Shown piece by piece: positions 44,649 to 53,586 of a stretch of DNA of 64,000 bases. This DNA is from Sphingomonas panacis. GTDB taxonomy: Bacteria; Pseudomonadota; Alphaproteobacteria; Sphingomonadales; Sphingomonadaceae. The stretch covers positions 3,443,501 through 3,507,500 of the forward strand of contig NZ_CP014168.1 in the NCBI RefSeq assembly GCF_001717955.1. The letters run 5' to 3'. A model generated the notes under the pieces. It saw nothing but the letters and a program-made list of their open reading frames with translations, was not told the origin of the DNA and ran no database searches. Positions within the stretch are counted from its first letter, which is position 1. The number at the start of each line of letters is the position of its first letter. Position numbers and translations under genes: made by a program.

Positions 44649-46406
44649 ATGGACGACCGTAGTTCCACCGCCCCTGAACACCCTCAAGAGGTGGCGCGCC
44701 GCTATCTCGAGGCAGATGGACGCGCGATCCACTATCGTGTGATCGGCGACGGCCCCGCAGTGATCATGCTGCACGATTCGCCAAGGTCCTCGCGGCTCCA
44801 TCTGGCAACGATGCATGCCCTTTCTCGCCACTTTCGCGTCTATGCACTCGACACACCAGGTTACGGCAATTCGGAGCCGCTAGGGTCCGCCGATCCGACC
44901 ATCGCGGACTTCGCCACTGCGCTGGACGCCGTTATCCGAGCGCTGGGGATCGAGGGTGCTCCCATCTATGCCACGCACACCAGCGCCAAAATCGCGCTTG
45001 AGTATGCCGCAAGCCGGGCAAATAGCTACGGGGAACACGAGGCTAAGCGCACCGGAACGGCACAAACGGGCTGCCTCATCCTTGATGGGCTATCGATCCC
45101 GGTCGCTCGCACCGACCCAGCTTTCATTTCCGCATACATGCGCCCGTTCTTGCTTGATGAAGCCGGGGCGTATCTCGCCGCCGAGTGGACCCGCATGCGC
45201 GACATGGTGCGCTGGTTTCCGTGGTTTGCTCCGTCGCCGCAGACGCGCATGCCAACCGCGCAACCGACAGACGCCTGGATCAGCGCGTACATGATCGATT
45301 TCCTATCCGCCGGGCCGAACTATTCGTCGGCTTATGCTGCCGCGATGCGGTACGATCCGATGCCCTCGCTCATGCGGGTCACCTCGCCCGTGCTCGTCGC
45401 GGCGCGGTCCGATGACGTCCTGTATGCTAGCCTCGATCGAGTGCCGGTGGCGGAGAACACAGCGCTTGCGGTCAAGCGGCTTCCCCCCGATCTCGCCACA
45501 TGGCTGGCTTGGCTGGAGAACACGCTCGCGTCTGCCGTGGAGAACATGTCTCCAGCGCCGCCGCTGCCGGCGCAGCCGACTACCGGAGCAATCTACGTCG
45601 ATCTTCCCCACGGCCGGATGCGTGTGCATCGCAGCGGCCCGCCGGGCGATCGGCCGCTTCTGATTCTCTCCGCTCCCACGACGTTGCAGGCACTTGCCTG
45701 GCAAGCGGGATCGCCGGATCGTTCCACCCTCGTGCCCGAACTTCCTGGCTTCGGAGAATCCGATCCCCTGCCCTCGCCGACCCTTGAAGCCGCGACGGAC
45801 GCCCTTGCCGCGATGCTGGAACAGCTTGGCTATGCGCAAGTCGACCTGCTGGCGATCGGCTTCGCCACGCCGCTGGGCTGCACCTTGGCGCGCCGCTATC
45901 CCGGCGCGATCGCACGCGTCATACTCGACGGCTGCTACAGCCTTGATGAGCAGGAGGCCCGAACTCTGGCCGAGCAAGTCGCCCCCGTGTTCCCATTCGA
46001 TCGAGGAGGCGGCCACATCCACCGAACCTGGCACATGCTGCGCGATGGTGAGGCCGCTTGGCCGTGGCACGACGGCAGCGCCGACGCGGCGCGAGGATTG
46101 GCGCCGATCCTTGCCGCACGACCGCTGCACGACGCCCTGCTTGGCGTCCTCAAGCAACCGGAGCGGTATGGCGATTGCGCCCGCGCTGCGCTCCAATCGG
46201 ATGAAGAGGCCCGCTATCCCGCCTTTCCCCAAAACGCGCTCCTCCTGCATCGCCTCGGAGATCGAGGGTATGCGGGAGCGACAAACCTCGCCGCGAGGCT
46301 ACCGCGAGCGAGCCTGGAAGAGAGGCCGGCCAACCTGACGGACACGGTGCAGATCGTGACCCACTTCCTCTCTAAAGACGCTCACGTCGCGGAGGCGGTG
46401 GCATGA
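44649..46406 (+). CDS. Tandem alpha/beta-hydrolase-fold protein without canonical catalytic serines
   Basis: The 585-residue protein holds two hydrolase-like halves. The first (~residues 15-290) has the strand PAVIMLHDSPRSSRLHLATM and an elbow region APIYATHTSAKIALEYA, where His or Thr stands where G-x-S-x-G is expected. The second (~310-575) has PLLILSAPTTLQALAWQAGS and the elbow VDLLAIGFATPLGCTLARRY, again without Ser. The first half resembles the 282-residue hydrolase at 51693-52541 (elbow LYGSHTGAAIA). I chose the ATG at 44649, seven bases after GGAG. It may be a non-hydrolytic member of the fold or use a different nucleophile. It opens a coupled operon with an MFS gene, a FAD oxidase and a bicupin. 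Confidence 0.8.
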   Translation: MDDRSSTAPEHPQEVARRYLEADGRAIHYRVIGDGPAVIMLHDSPRSSRLHLATMHALSRHFRVYALDTPGYGNSEPLGSADPTIADFATALDAVIRALGIEGAPIYATHTSAKIALEYAASRANSYGEHEAKRTGTAQTGCLILDGLSIPVARTDPAFISAYMRPFLLDEAGAYLAAEWTRMRDMVRWFPWFAPSPQTRMPTAQPTDAWISAYMIDFLSAGPNYSSAYAAAMRYDPMPSLMRVTSPVLVAARSDDVLYASLDRVPVAENTALAVKRLPPDLATWLAWLENTLASAVENMSPAPPLPAQPTTGAIYVDLPHGRMRVHRSGPPGDRPLLILSAPTTLQALAWQAGSPDRSTLVPELPGFGESDPLPSPTLEAATDALAAMLEQLGYAQVDLLAIGFATPLGCTLARRYPGAIARVILDGCYSLDEQEARTLAEQVAPVFPFDRGGGHIHRTWHMLRDGEAAWPWHDGSADAARGLAPILAARPLHDALLGVLKQPERYGDCARAALQSDEEARYPAFPQNALLLHRLGDRGYAGATNLAARLPRASLEERPANLTDTVQIVTHFLSKDAHVAEAVA

Positions 46407-47749
46407 AGGCCACCGCACCGATCATAGCGCAGGGGCACATCTGGCCGGCGCGCAAGTACGCCTGGTACATCGTCTCGCTGCTCACGCTGGCCTATGCGCT
46501 GGCAATCCTCGATCGGGTGTCGATCGGCCTGCTGATCGTACCCCTCCAGGCCACGCTGCACATCAACGACACCCAATTCGGCCTGTTGCAAGGCATGGCG
46601 TTCAGCCTGTTCTACAGCGTTCTGGGGCTGCCGCTGGGCATCTGGTGCGATCGATCGCGGCGCGTGCCACTACTCGCCACCGGCCTGTGCCTGTGGAGCG
46701 CGGCGACGATCGGCTGTGCTTTCGCGAATACTTTTGGTCACTTGTTCATAGCCCGCATGCTGGTTGGCGTTGGCGAGGCGGCGCTGGTCCCATGCGCGGC
46801 CTCGCTCATCGCGGATTACTTCGATCCCTATGTGCGGCCAAAAGCCTATGGCGTATTCGTGACCGGCAGTTCGCTCGGCACCGCCGCCGCCTTGACGCTG
46901 TCGGGCCTGTTCCTCGTCATAGCCGAAGTGTTGATCGCCGATTACGCCGCTTTCGCGGGTATGGCACCCTGGCAGATCGTCTTCATCTTGTGCGGCACGC
47001 CGGGTCTGCTGCTGGCTCTCGTCATCATCCTGACGGTGCGCGAACCCAAGCGCCACGGCGCGAGCGCGACGACGCCGCCGATCAGCCTCAGGCCAATCCT
47101 GCAACTCCTCCGCGAGCACCCGCGCGCTTTCGTGACCTTGATGGTCGGCACGGTGCTCAACCTCGTATGCGTCTATGCCATCATCGGCTGGTTCCCCGCG
47201 CTGTTCATCCGGGTTCACGGCTGGGGGCCGGCGCAGACCGGCTGGCTGCTCGGCGCCGTAGGCATGCCCATCAGTATCTTCGCGGCGATCAACAGCGGCT
47301 GGGTGATCTCCTGGCTCACCAAGCGCGGGCACAAGGACGCGCCGATGATCGCGGCGATCTGCTGTGCGCTGTCGATGGTCGTGTTCGGCACCTTCGCCTG
47401 CATCGTGCCATCGGCGATTCTGGCGCTGATAGGCTATGGCCTGAACGCCCTGTTCGTGAACTGGAACATCTCGGGCGTGTACTCCGGGATCTCCGCGATC
47501 GTGCCCAATGAGTTGCGCGGACAAGTCATGGCATTGCACAACATCCTGTCCGGTTTGCTGGCCCTGACGGCCGGCAACTTTGCGGTCGGGTTCCTCTCCG
47601 ATACCGTGTTCACCCAACCGAGCGGCATCGCCTGGTCGCTGGGCACGGTCTTTTTCGCCTGCGGCGTGACGTCGATGATCATCCTCATGTCGGGGCGCGC
47701 CGCGTTCCGCGCGGCGGCGCAGGCCAACCTTGAAAGGGAAGCTGCATGA
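46403..47749 (+). CDS. Major facilitator superfamily transporter (ACS/spinster-like)
   Basis: The 448-residue protein has twelve helices and the signature LPLGIWCDRSRRVPLLATGL between helices 2 and 3. The opening LLTLAYALAILDRVSIGLLI, with Asp in the first helix, and ARMLVGVGEAALVPCAASLI in helix 4 are typical of anion:cation symporters and spinster-like MFS proteins in sphingomonads. It probably carries a pathway compound across the inner membrane. It overlaps the tandem hydrolase gene (ATGA) and is overlapped by the FAD oxidase gene, so it is translationally coupled on both sides. Confidence 0.9.
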   Translation: MKATAPIIAQGHIWPARKYAWYIVSLLTLAYALAILDRVSIGLLIVPLQATLHINDTQFGLLQGMAFSLFYSVLGLPLGIWCDRSRRVPLLATGLCLWSAATIGCAFANTFGHLFIARMLVGVGEAALVPCAASLIADYFDPYVRPKAYGVFVTGSSLGTAAALTLSGLFLVIAEVLIADYAAFAGMAPWQIVFILCGTPGLLLALVIILTVREPKRHGASATTPPISLRPILQLLREHPRAFVTLMVGTVLNLVCVYAIIGWFPALFIRVHGWGPAQTGWLLGAVGMPISIFAAINSGWVISWLTKRGHKDAPMIAAICCALSMVVFGTFACIVPSAILALIGYGLNALFVNWNISGVYSGISAIVPNELRGQVMALHNILSGLLALTAGNFAVGFLSDTVFTQPSGIAWSLGTVFFACGVTSMIILMSGRAAFRAAAQANLEREAA

Positions 47750-49344
47750 ACGACACCTCGACGACCGCCCGCGAGGTGCTGCAGGACAGGCTCGCGAACA
47801 TCCTGGGCCCCGGGGGCTTCCTGAGCGACGACGAGAGCCGCACTCTCCATAGCGCCGACCTGTTCGGCGCAGGCGGCAGGGTCGCCGCCGTCATCCGCCC
47901 CGCCTCGATCGAGGAACTGAGCGCCGCGGTCGCGGAGATCGCACATGCCGGGCTCGCCCTGATGCCGCGCGGCGGCGGGCTGACATACGTGCAAGGCTAT
48001 GTGAGCCAGACAGACGGCGCGATAGCGGTCGACGTGCGCCGGATGAACCGCATTCTGGAGATCGACGAGCAGGATCTGCTGATTACGGTCGAGGCTGGCG
48101 TCACCTGGATGCAGATCTACGACGCCCTCAAGCCACGCGGGCTGCGCCTACCGTTCTTCGGCACGTTTTCCGGGCGCGGCGCGACGGTCGGCGGCGGACT
48201 GTCGAACGGAGCGCTGTTCCTCGGCACAGCGCGCTATGGTACCTCCGCGGAGATCGTGCTGGGCATGCAGGTCGTGCTCGCGGACGGCTCGATCCTGCAT
48301 ACCGGACAGACCGCGATCCAAACCGCCAGGCGTTCGTTCACGCGCACCTTCGGGCCGGATACAACCGGACTGTTCACGCACGACGCCGGAGCACTGGGCA
48401 TCAAGGGCGTCGTGACTTTGCGTATGATGCGCGCGCCCGCGCACACCGATTATCTCTCGTTCGGCTTTCAAGATCGCGACGCGGCCGTCGAAGCCTTGTG
48501 CGAGATTGGCCGCTCGGAACTGGCCGAAGACTGCTACATGATGGACCCGGACAAGACGCGCGCGGCGCTCTCCGCTCCGAGCGATTGGGTCAAGGACGCC
48601 AAGACGCTCATGAAGGTGGTATCGCAGGAAAAGGGCCTGCTGCGCAGCCTGCGTGCCGGAGCGCAGTTGGCGATGGCAGGCCGCGATTTCATCGAGGACG
48701 GCTGCTATTCGCTGCACATGGTGCTGGCCGGTCGCACCCGCGAAGCGGTGGAAGGCGACATGGCTTTGGCCCGCGCAATTATCGCGCCCTCTGGGGGCAA
48801 GGAACTGCCCAACTCCATCCCCAAGGCGGGGCGGGCCGATCCCTATTCGCAGCTCGACGCGGTCATCGGCGCGACGGGCGATCGCTGGGTCGCGCTCAAC
48901 GCAAAGGTCGCGCACAGCGATGCGAAGCCGCTCGTCGACGCGGTGGAGAGTCTGATCGCCCGACATCAGTCGGAACTGGATGCGCGCGGGGTGGTGGTGT
49001 CGCGCCTGCTCACGGTGATCGGCAACCATGTCTTTAGCTACGAGCCAGTGTTCAACTGGCACGATACCTGGCTTCCGGGCCATCACGCAGCGATCAGTGC
49101 GCAAGTGAAGGCGACAGTCGCGGAGCCCGTCGCCAACCCCGAGGCGCGATCCCTGGTGATCGAAGTGCGGAGCGAGATCGTGGAACTGTTCGCGTCGTTC
49201 GGCGCACAATCCAACCAGATCGGCCGCACGTATCACTATGCCGACATCCTGCGACCCGAAGCGCGCGCCTTGCTGCAGGGTATCAAGCACGTGATTGACC
49301 CTGAAAATCGCGTCAATCCCGGCGCGCTCGGCCTGGGAGCCTGA
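47746..49344 (+). CDS. FAD-binding oxidase of the VAO/GlcD family (second copy)
   Basis: The 532-residue protein has the same layout as the one at 31413-33032: VAAVIRPASIEELSAAVAEI, the PP-loop LALMPRGGGLTYVQGYV, FGTFSGRGATVGGGLSNGAL and the terminal IDPENRVNPGALGLGA. The two paralogues differ throughout, so they probably act on related but different intermediates. The ATG overlaps the MFS stop (ATGA), and the bicupin gene begins four bases after its stop. It probably oxidises a hydroxyl or methyl group; electron acceptor and substrate are unknown. Confidence 0.9.
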   Translation: MNDTSTTAREVLQDRLANILGPGGFLSDDESRTLHSADLFGAGGRVAAVIRPASIEELSAAVAEIAHAGLALMPRGGGLTYVQGYVSQTDGAIAVDVRRMNRILEIDEQDLLITVEAGVTWMQIYDALKPRGLRLPFFGTFSGRGATVGGGLSNGALFLGTARYGTSAEIVLGMQVVLADGSILHTGQTAIQTARRSFTRTFGPDTTGLFTHDAGALGIKGVVTLRMMRAPAHTDYLSFGFQDRDAAVEALCEIGRSELAEDCYMMDPDKTRAALSAPSDWVKDAKTLMKVVSQEKGLLRSLRAGAQLAMAGRDFIEDGCYSLHMVLAGRTREAVEGDMALARAIIAPSGGKELPNSIPKAGRADPYSQLDAVIGATGDRWVALNAKVAHSDAKPLVDAVESLIARHQSELDARGVVVSRLLTVIGNHVFSYEPVFNWHDTWLPGHHAAISAQVKATVAEPVANPEARSLVIEVRSEIVELFASFGAQSNQIGRTYHYADILRPEARALLQGIKHVIDPENRVNPGALGLGA

Positions 49345-49348
49345 AGCG

Positions 49349-50164
49349 ATGGCACGTCCGCACATTGAATTCGTCCAGACACAGAACGTCGACTGGCAGG
49401 ACCAGCGCGACGGCACGCAGATCAAGCGGCTCAATTGGGACGCGCAGGATGATGAGGAAACCTTCCTCATCCGCTACCCGGCCGGTTTCACGCGGGATGA
49501 TCTCGGACCAGAGGACCGAGCCGAGGAATATTTCGTTCTGGACGGCAGCATCACCATTGGCGGACTGGTGCGCGGATACCACGCCTATGGCTTCACCCCG
49601 CGCGGCGAGAGCGCCGGAACGCGCGCGAGCGAAGCCGGAGCCACGATGATCGTGTTCCGGTATGGCCGCAGCGATCCAAACAGCGTGATCGGCGTCTCTG
49701 AAGCCCTGGTTGTGGACGCCCTGGACGCGCCCTGGGACATGCGGCCGAGCGATGATCGGATCGCGCACCTTCGGCTTACCCGCAAGGTGCTGCGCCTCGG
49801 TCCAAACGACAGCTCTCGCACCTTCCTGCTGCTTGGATTGCCGCACGGCATGCCCGCTCACAAGGAGATGCCGGCGGAAATCCACGATCACTTCGAAGAA
49901 ATGTTCATGCTGCAAGGCGAGATGTGGACGCCCGAGGGCCTAATCCGACCGGGCGCTTACTTCTATCGCCCGCCCGAGATTGTGCACGGCCCCCACGTAT
50001 CGGTCGGCGGCTTCTTCCAGATCATGCGGGCGGGTGCGAATTACGTACGCACGACCTGGACGAATCCGGTGCCGCTGCCGATCGGCCAGACTTACGCGCC
50101 CAAAATCCCCGACGGCACGCCAGAAAGCTGGACTCGCGAATACAAGGCGCCCCCCGCCTTCTAA
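49349..50164 (+). CDS. Bicupin protein
   Basis: The 271-residue protein has two cupin halves. The first (~residues 30-120) reads FLIRYPAGFTRDDL, RAEEYFVLDGSITIGG and YHAYGFTPRGES. The second (~165-250) reads PAEIHDHFEEMFMLQGEMWT and GAYFYRPPEIVHGPHVS, with the metal-binding H-x-H-x(3)E and late His intact. In the first half the early ligands are replaced, so only the second half is likely to bind metal. It could be a dioxygenase, a hydrolase or an isomerase of the DUF4437-like group. I chose the ATG at 49349, just after the FAD oxidase stop. It ends the operon. Confidence 0.78.
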   Translation: MARPHIEFVQTQNVDWQDQRDGTQIKRLNWDAQDDEETFLIRYPAGFTRDDLGPEDRAEEYFVLDGSITIGGLVRGYHAYGFTPRGESAGTRASEAGATMIVFRYGRSDPNSVIGVSEALVVDALDAPWDMRPSDDRIAHLRLTRKVLRLGPNDSSRTFLLLGLPHGMPAHKEMPAEIHDHFEEMFMLQGEMWTPEGLIRPGAYFYRPPEIVHGPHVSVGGFFQIMRAGANYVRTTWTNPVPLPIGQTYAPKIPDGTPESWTREYKAPPAF

Positions 50165-50180
50165 GTTCGCGACACCCAAA

Positions 50181-50217
50181 CCCGACCCGGCTTGCTGAAA
50201 ACAGCGCCCGGGTCGGG
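50181..50217. terminator. Strong hairpin after the bicupin gene
   Basis: CCCGACCCGG (50181-50190) pairs perfectly with CCGGGTCGGG (50208-50217) across a 17-base loop. It begins 17 bases after the bicupin stop codon. There is no T-run behind it, but the long GC-rich stem is a likely terminator for the forward operon. Confidence 0.7.
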
Positions 50218-50224
50218 CTGAGTG

Positions 50225-50255
50225 TTAGAGGGGTTCCAAAAGGAAATCCCTCTAA
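50225..50255. terminator. Second hairpin, before the convergent minus-strand gene end
   Basis: TTAGAGGG (50225-50232) pairs with CCCTCTAA (50248-50255), extended inside by TTCC and GGAA around an AAAA loop. On the minus strand it follows the stop of the 241-residue protein gene by about seven bases and is likely to end that operon. Confidence 0.65.
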
Positions 50256-50261
50256 GGTGTC

Positions 50262-50987
50262 TTAGCGGCGCTCCAGCTCAACCAGCTCGTACCAGGTCTG
50301 CATGTAGCCAGCGACGCCGCCTTGCAGGAAGATCGCGTCATCGTCGGCGGTGACCCACACGTCATAGTCGGGGTGACCGCCGGCCATGTCGCCATGTGGA
50401 TCGGTGAAGCGGTAGTGCGAGGCTTCGAAGGTGCCGGCGGCCACCGTTATCGTTTCGTCCCCGACATAGCCGAGGTAGATGTTCGTCTCCGCGATCAACG
50501 GCGGGGTCGCGCCGCGATGATCGGGCGACGGCAGGAACGTGCGGAACTTGCGGTCATGCGCGCCCTTGGTCTTGTCGATCTTCTTGGTGATGTATGCATC
50601 GCCCGCGATCGGGTGTGTACCGAAGCCATCAAAGTCACCGCCGACCGGCATTTTTTGCGAGACACGGCCGATCAGCGGGCCGAAACTCTCGCATTCCACC
50701 ATGTCGGGGGTGATGCGGAACAACCCTGCGCCCATGAACTTGTCGCCGATCATCAGACGCACGAAGCAATCCGTCGGCATGTCGTTGGCATCGAGGCTAT
50801 AGGTGATGTCACGCAGCACCGTTGGCTCGGGCTCGTCGATCTCGCACAGCGCGCGCAAGGTGCGGCTGCCATCGGTGTGCTTGGTCCAGGTGAAGTATTC
50901 GCGGCCGCGTTCATGCCCTTCGCGGCCCGGCTTCTTGGATGTGTAGAGGATCTTGCCGGTTATCGTCTTGTGCACCATTCCGGTCAT
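50262..50987 (-). CDS. Uncharacterised 241-residue cytoplasmic protein
   Basis: I do not recognise the family with confidence. The protein has no signal peptide or membrane segment and looks beta-rich: KILYTSKKPGREGHERGREY, then ALCEIDEPEPTVLRDITYSL and DCFVRLMIGDKFMGAGLFR, then TITVAAGTFEASHYRF near the end. The last part resembles the lipocalin-like barrels of DUF3108-type proteins, where a strand of the form V-x-x-G-x-F-E/D-x-x-x-Y/F recurs, but this is weak. It is the last of four genes read from element F (VOC, alpha/beta hydrolase, membrane protein, this one), so it should serve the same pathway, perhaps as a binding protein. Confidence 0.65.
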   Translation of the reverse strand: MTGMVHKTITGKILYTSKKPGREGHERGREYFTWTKHTDGSRTLRALCEIDEPEPTVLRDITYSLDANDMPTDCFVRLMIGDKFMGAGLFRITPDMVECESFGPLIGRVSQKMPVGGDFDGFGTHPIAGDAYITKKIDKTKGAHDRKFRTFLPSPDHRGATPPLIAETNIYLGYVGDETITVAAGTFEASHYRFTDPHGDMAGGHPDYDVWVTADDDAIFLQGGVAGYMQTWYELVELERR

Positions 50988-51021
50988 GCGTGGCTCTCCT
51001 TTGAAGTTAGGCCTGAAAGCT

Positions 51022-51681
51022 TCAGGTTGGTGTCGCGATGCCCAGAAAACTGGCCAGTAGGACCAGGGCCCAGATCGTCAGCACCGAGATTCGGGCACGG
51101 CTGTTCACGGCAGCGATGGTCGCGTCGGATTCCGGCGTCGGCCCGGTACTGGTCATCACGCGGATGGCACCGAACAGCGGCACCAGCTGTTTGCGCACGA
51201 TCAGGCCAAGCGTGACGCAGCAAGCCAGGATGCACAGCTTGAGCGCGATGAAGAAGGGAATTGCGAACGTGCCGACAAGGCCGCCCAGACCGGCCACCGC
51301 AAGCGCGGTGAGAACGACATAGCGGACGGTGATGTCCAGCTTCTTGAAGCCGGCGCCGCTGCCATGTTGAAGGTGTACCACCCAAGCGAGCACCAACCAG
51401 GCAAGGAAGCCCACGGTGACCGCGGCAACGGCGATGCCCGGTACGTCGAGCCAACCCTTCGCCCAGGCCAGCGCTAAGCCGGTGGGGAGGGCCAGGATCA
51501 GAGTCGTGCGTGGCGCCATGTCGATGTTGTTGAGGATCTTGAGCGCCATCATCCGCTCACCGACGGTCCGCTTCGGATCGGTCATGAAAGTGGAGCCATA
51601 GAAGGCGCCCAAATCCCCACCGAGCCAGTAGACCGGGATCAGGATGTGCAGCAATGTGAGCAGGGAGAGGCTGATATCCAC
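51022..51681 (-). CDS. Integral membrane protein, CopD/DUF2269-like
   Basis: The 219-residue protein has about five or six transmembrane helices: LLTLLHILIPVYWLGGDLGA, LILALPTGLALAWAKG, VAAVTVGFLAWLVLAWVVHL, YVVLTALAVAGLGGLVGTFA, FIALKLCILACCVTLGLIV and a C-terminal VLTIWALVLLASFLGIATP. The conserved His in the first helix and the W-L-G-G-D pattern resemble membrane proteins of the CopD/DUF2269 kind, some of which bind haem. Its role is unknown. It lies between the alpha/beta hydrolase gene (11 bases upstream) and the 241-residue protein gene in one operon. Confidence 0.7.
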   Translation of the reverse strand: MDISLSLLTLLHILIPVYWLGGDLGAFYGSTFMTDPKRTVGERMMALKILNNIDMAPRTTLILALPTGLALAWAKGWLDVPGIAVAAVTVGFLAWLVLAWVVHLQHGSGAGFKKLDITVRYVVLTALAVAGLGGLVGTFAIPFFIALKLCILACCVTLGLIVRKQLVPLFGAIRVMTSTGPTPESDATIAAVNSRARISVLTIWALVLLASFLGIATPT

Positions 51682-51692
51682 GCAGGCGCTCC

Positions 51693-52541
51693 TCAGGCAG
51701 CGACGGTCTGAGCGAAGAAGCCCGTGATCTTGGCTTTCCGATCCGCCCCGAAGGTAGGCGCGTCGAAACGTGGCATGCCTTCGAAACGGGCGTTCGGGAT
51801 CAGCTTCGTCAACTCGGCGGTGATGTCGAACAAGGGATCGTTCTCGCCCGCTATCGCCAGCGCCGGAACCGTGATCAGTGGCAGACGCGGCTTGGCGTCA
51901 TACTTGAAGGCGGCGCGGTAGTTCAGGTGGTACGTCTCGCTGGCCTTCATGACTTCCAGCGCCCACGCATGCAGGTCCTGCGGGCTGCCTAGGCTACCGT
52001 CGCGGCGGTTCGCCCGTACGTGCTTGTACCAGGGAAAGAACAGATACTGGTCGCGGCAGAACTGGAACAGACGCACCAGATAGCTGCCATCCTGATCGGG
52101 AACGAACGGGAAGGCGTAATTGGCGAGGATGTCTTCCAGCTCGTCCGGCGTCAGCCAGCTCAACCCGTCGAACACGACCTTGTTGATACGATCGGGCGCG
52201 AGAATAGCGAGCTCACCCGCGATCGCGGCGCCGGTGTGCGAGCCGTAAAGATCGACCTTGTCGAGGCCCATCACATCCATGAAGCGCAGTTCTGCCTCGG
52301 CAAGCTCCTGGATCGTCGGTTCGCGATCGAACAGCGCGGTACTGTCACCATTGCCGGGCGTATCAGGCGCATAGACGGTCGCACCGTCGGCGAGATCGCG
52401 GATCAGACCGAGCAGCTGACGCGAACTTCCCGGCGAGGCGTGGATCGCCAGCAAGGCCGGACCGGATCCCGCTGTGCGATAATGCGTCTGTCCGTGCGGC
52501 AGATCGACGAAGCCGCGTTTCACTTCAACCACTTGAGTCAT
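51693..52541 (-). CDS. Alpha/beta hydrolase-fold protein with a non-Ser nucleophile elbow
   Basis: The 282-residue protein has the oxyanion segment LLAIHASPGSSRQLLGLIRD, the strand YAPDTPGNGDSTALF, and a late acid and His region (ALAIAGENDPLFDI and GMPRFDAPTFGAD, where the usual catalytic His is not evident). The elbow reads VDLYGSHTGAAIAGELA: the position normally held by Ser in G-x-S-x-G is His. This matches the first half of the tandem protein at 44649-46406. Such members may catalyse C-C or lactone chemistry without a serine, or be inactive. The ATG at 52541 follows AAGGACA. Confidence 0.82.
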   Translation of the reverse strand: MTQVVEVKRGFVDLPHGQTHYRTAGSGPALLAIHASPGSSRQLLGLIRDLADGATVYAPDTPGNGDSTALFDREPTIQELAEAELRFMDVMGLDKVDLYGSHTGAAIAGELAILAPDRINKVVFDGLSWLTPDELEDILANYAFPFVPDQDGSYLVRLFQFCRDQYLFFPWYKHVRANRRDGSLGSPQDLHAWALEVMKASETYHLNYRAAFKYDAKPRLPLITVPALAIAGENDPLFDITAELTKLIPNARFEGMPRFDAPTFGADRKAKITGFFAQTVAA

Positions 52542-52576
52542 ATAATATTGTCCTTGTTGCTGCGAGGCGGCCGGGC

Positions 52577-53479
52577 TCAGCCCCAGGCGAGCGGCTCCCC
52601 TTCGATGACTTCAAGTAGCGCGCCTTCGGGCGTGTGCAGCACACCGACGCGAGCGCCGGCATAAAGCGGCCCGTCGCGCACGACCGGTGGAGACGCCCAG
52701 TGGCCTTCCAGCCGCGCGAGATCGGGATGGACGATTGAGACGATCGAGACGCCTGGCGGCAGCGCGCCCAGGTGGCGGGGTCGCGTCGTCGTGCCTTCGG
52801 GATACTGATCCGCCTCGAGCAAGACCTGCCCCTGCCACTTGGCGGTGACCAGCGCATGCTTGTCGTCCGCGGGCAAGCCAAACGCGAGCGAGATCATCGA
52901 GTAGCGGATCGCTACCTGATCGCTGACTTCCAGCGCCAGCACCTCCGCCATCCACGCCGCCGTCTTCGCAAGATCCGGGCACGCGAGCACGAGGATGAAG
53001 GGCCGATCGATCAAAGACTTGGGTCGAGGCAGACCGGCGGACGGATCGTCGACGCGGATCTCGGTGAGATAGACCGTTTCCAGATCCGGCCCGCGCACTT
53101 GCATTGGTTTGACGTTGGGAAAGCCATCGAGTGGCTTCGGCGGGCCGATGACTTCGAAGTCGCCGGATGCGACCATACGTTCGTTCACCGCTTCCACGTC
53201 CTGCACGCAGATCTCGATCGCGGCCCAACCATAGGTGCGGATCGGAAGATAATCGCCGACAGGATCGCCTTCGATGAAGCGCAGGAACACCGGAGTGCCG
53301 GAGGAAGGCTGCATCACCGCATACCGTCGGTCGGCGCTGGCCGGTGCGCCCCAGGCCAATGCAAGATCGGTGGGCACCTCGCCTTGCTCGACCAGGCTAT
53401 AGTCCAGCCAGCGCGCATACCGCGCCACGGCGGCATCGAGATCGGCAACGATATGCGTCGCGCACCTCAGGAGTGTCAC
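52577..53479 (-). CDS. VOC (glyoxalase/extradiol-dioxygenase fold) protein
   Basis: The 300-residue protein has two VOC modules. The first is residues ~1-145, TLLRCATHIVADLDAAVARY to MQVRGPDLETVYLTEIR, with EICVQDVEAVNERMVASGDF in the middle. The second is ~155-295, FILVLACPDLAKTAAWMAEV to VGVLHTPEGALLEVIEGEPL. The first strand carries His (ATHIV) and the last strands carry Glu (YLTEI, LLEVIEG), positions typical for metal ligands. This size and layout suit either an extradiol-type dioxygenase or a lyase/isomerase. It is the first gene of the four-gene operon headed by element F. Confidence 0.8.
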   Translation of the reverse strand: MTLLRCATHIVADLDAAVARYARWLDYSLVEQGEVPTDLALAWGAPASADRRYAVMQPSSGTPVFLRFIEGDPVGDYLPIRTYGWAAIEICVQDVEAVNERMVASGDFEVIGPPKPLDGFPNVKPMQVRGPDLETVYLTEIRVDDPSAGLPRPKSLIDRPFILVLACPDLAKTAAWMAEVLALEVSDQVAIRYSMISLAFGLPADDKHALVTAKWQGQVLLEADQYPEGTTTRPRHLGALPPGVSIVSIVHPDLARLEGHWASPPVVRDGPLYAGARVGVLHTPEGALLEVIEGEPLAWG

Positions 53480-53531
53480 GGCCTGCCCCTCTTTCTGGTT
53501 GTCATAAGCCTGCGACGATGCGCCTGACCCT

Positions 53532-53566
53532 GATCTTATTTGACCTAGTTATATAACAATAAGCAA
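53532..53566. promoter_or_regulatory. AT-rich operator/promoter candidate F
   Basis: The gap between the VOC gene start (53479) and the end of the LeuD-like gene (53587) contains TTATTTGACCTAGTTATATA at 53536-53555, followed by ACAATAA. GTTATATAAC at 53548-53557 is a perfect palindrome. On the minus strand the element reads TTATTGTTAT, five bases, TAGGTCA, the same as element D in front of the TonB receptor gene. Confidence 0.6.
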
Positions 53567-53586
53567 GTCCATTTATGCGCTCTCGC

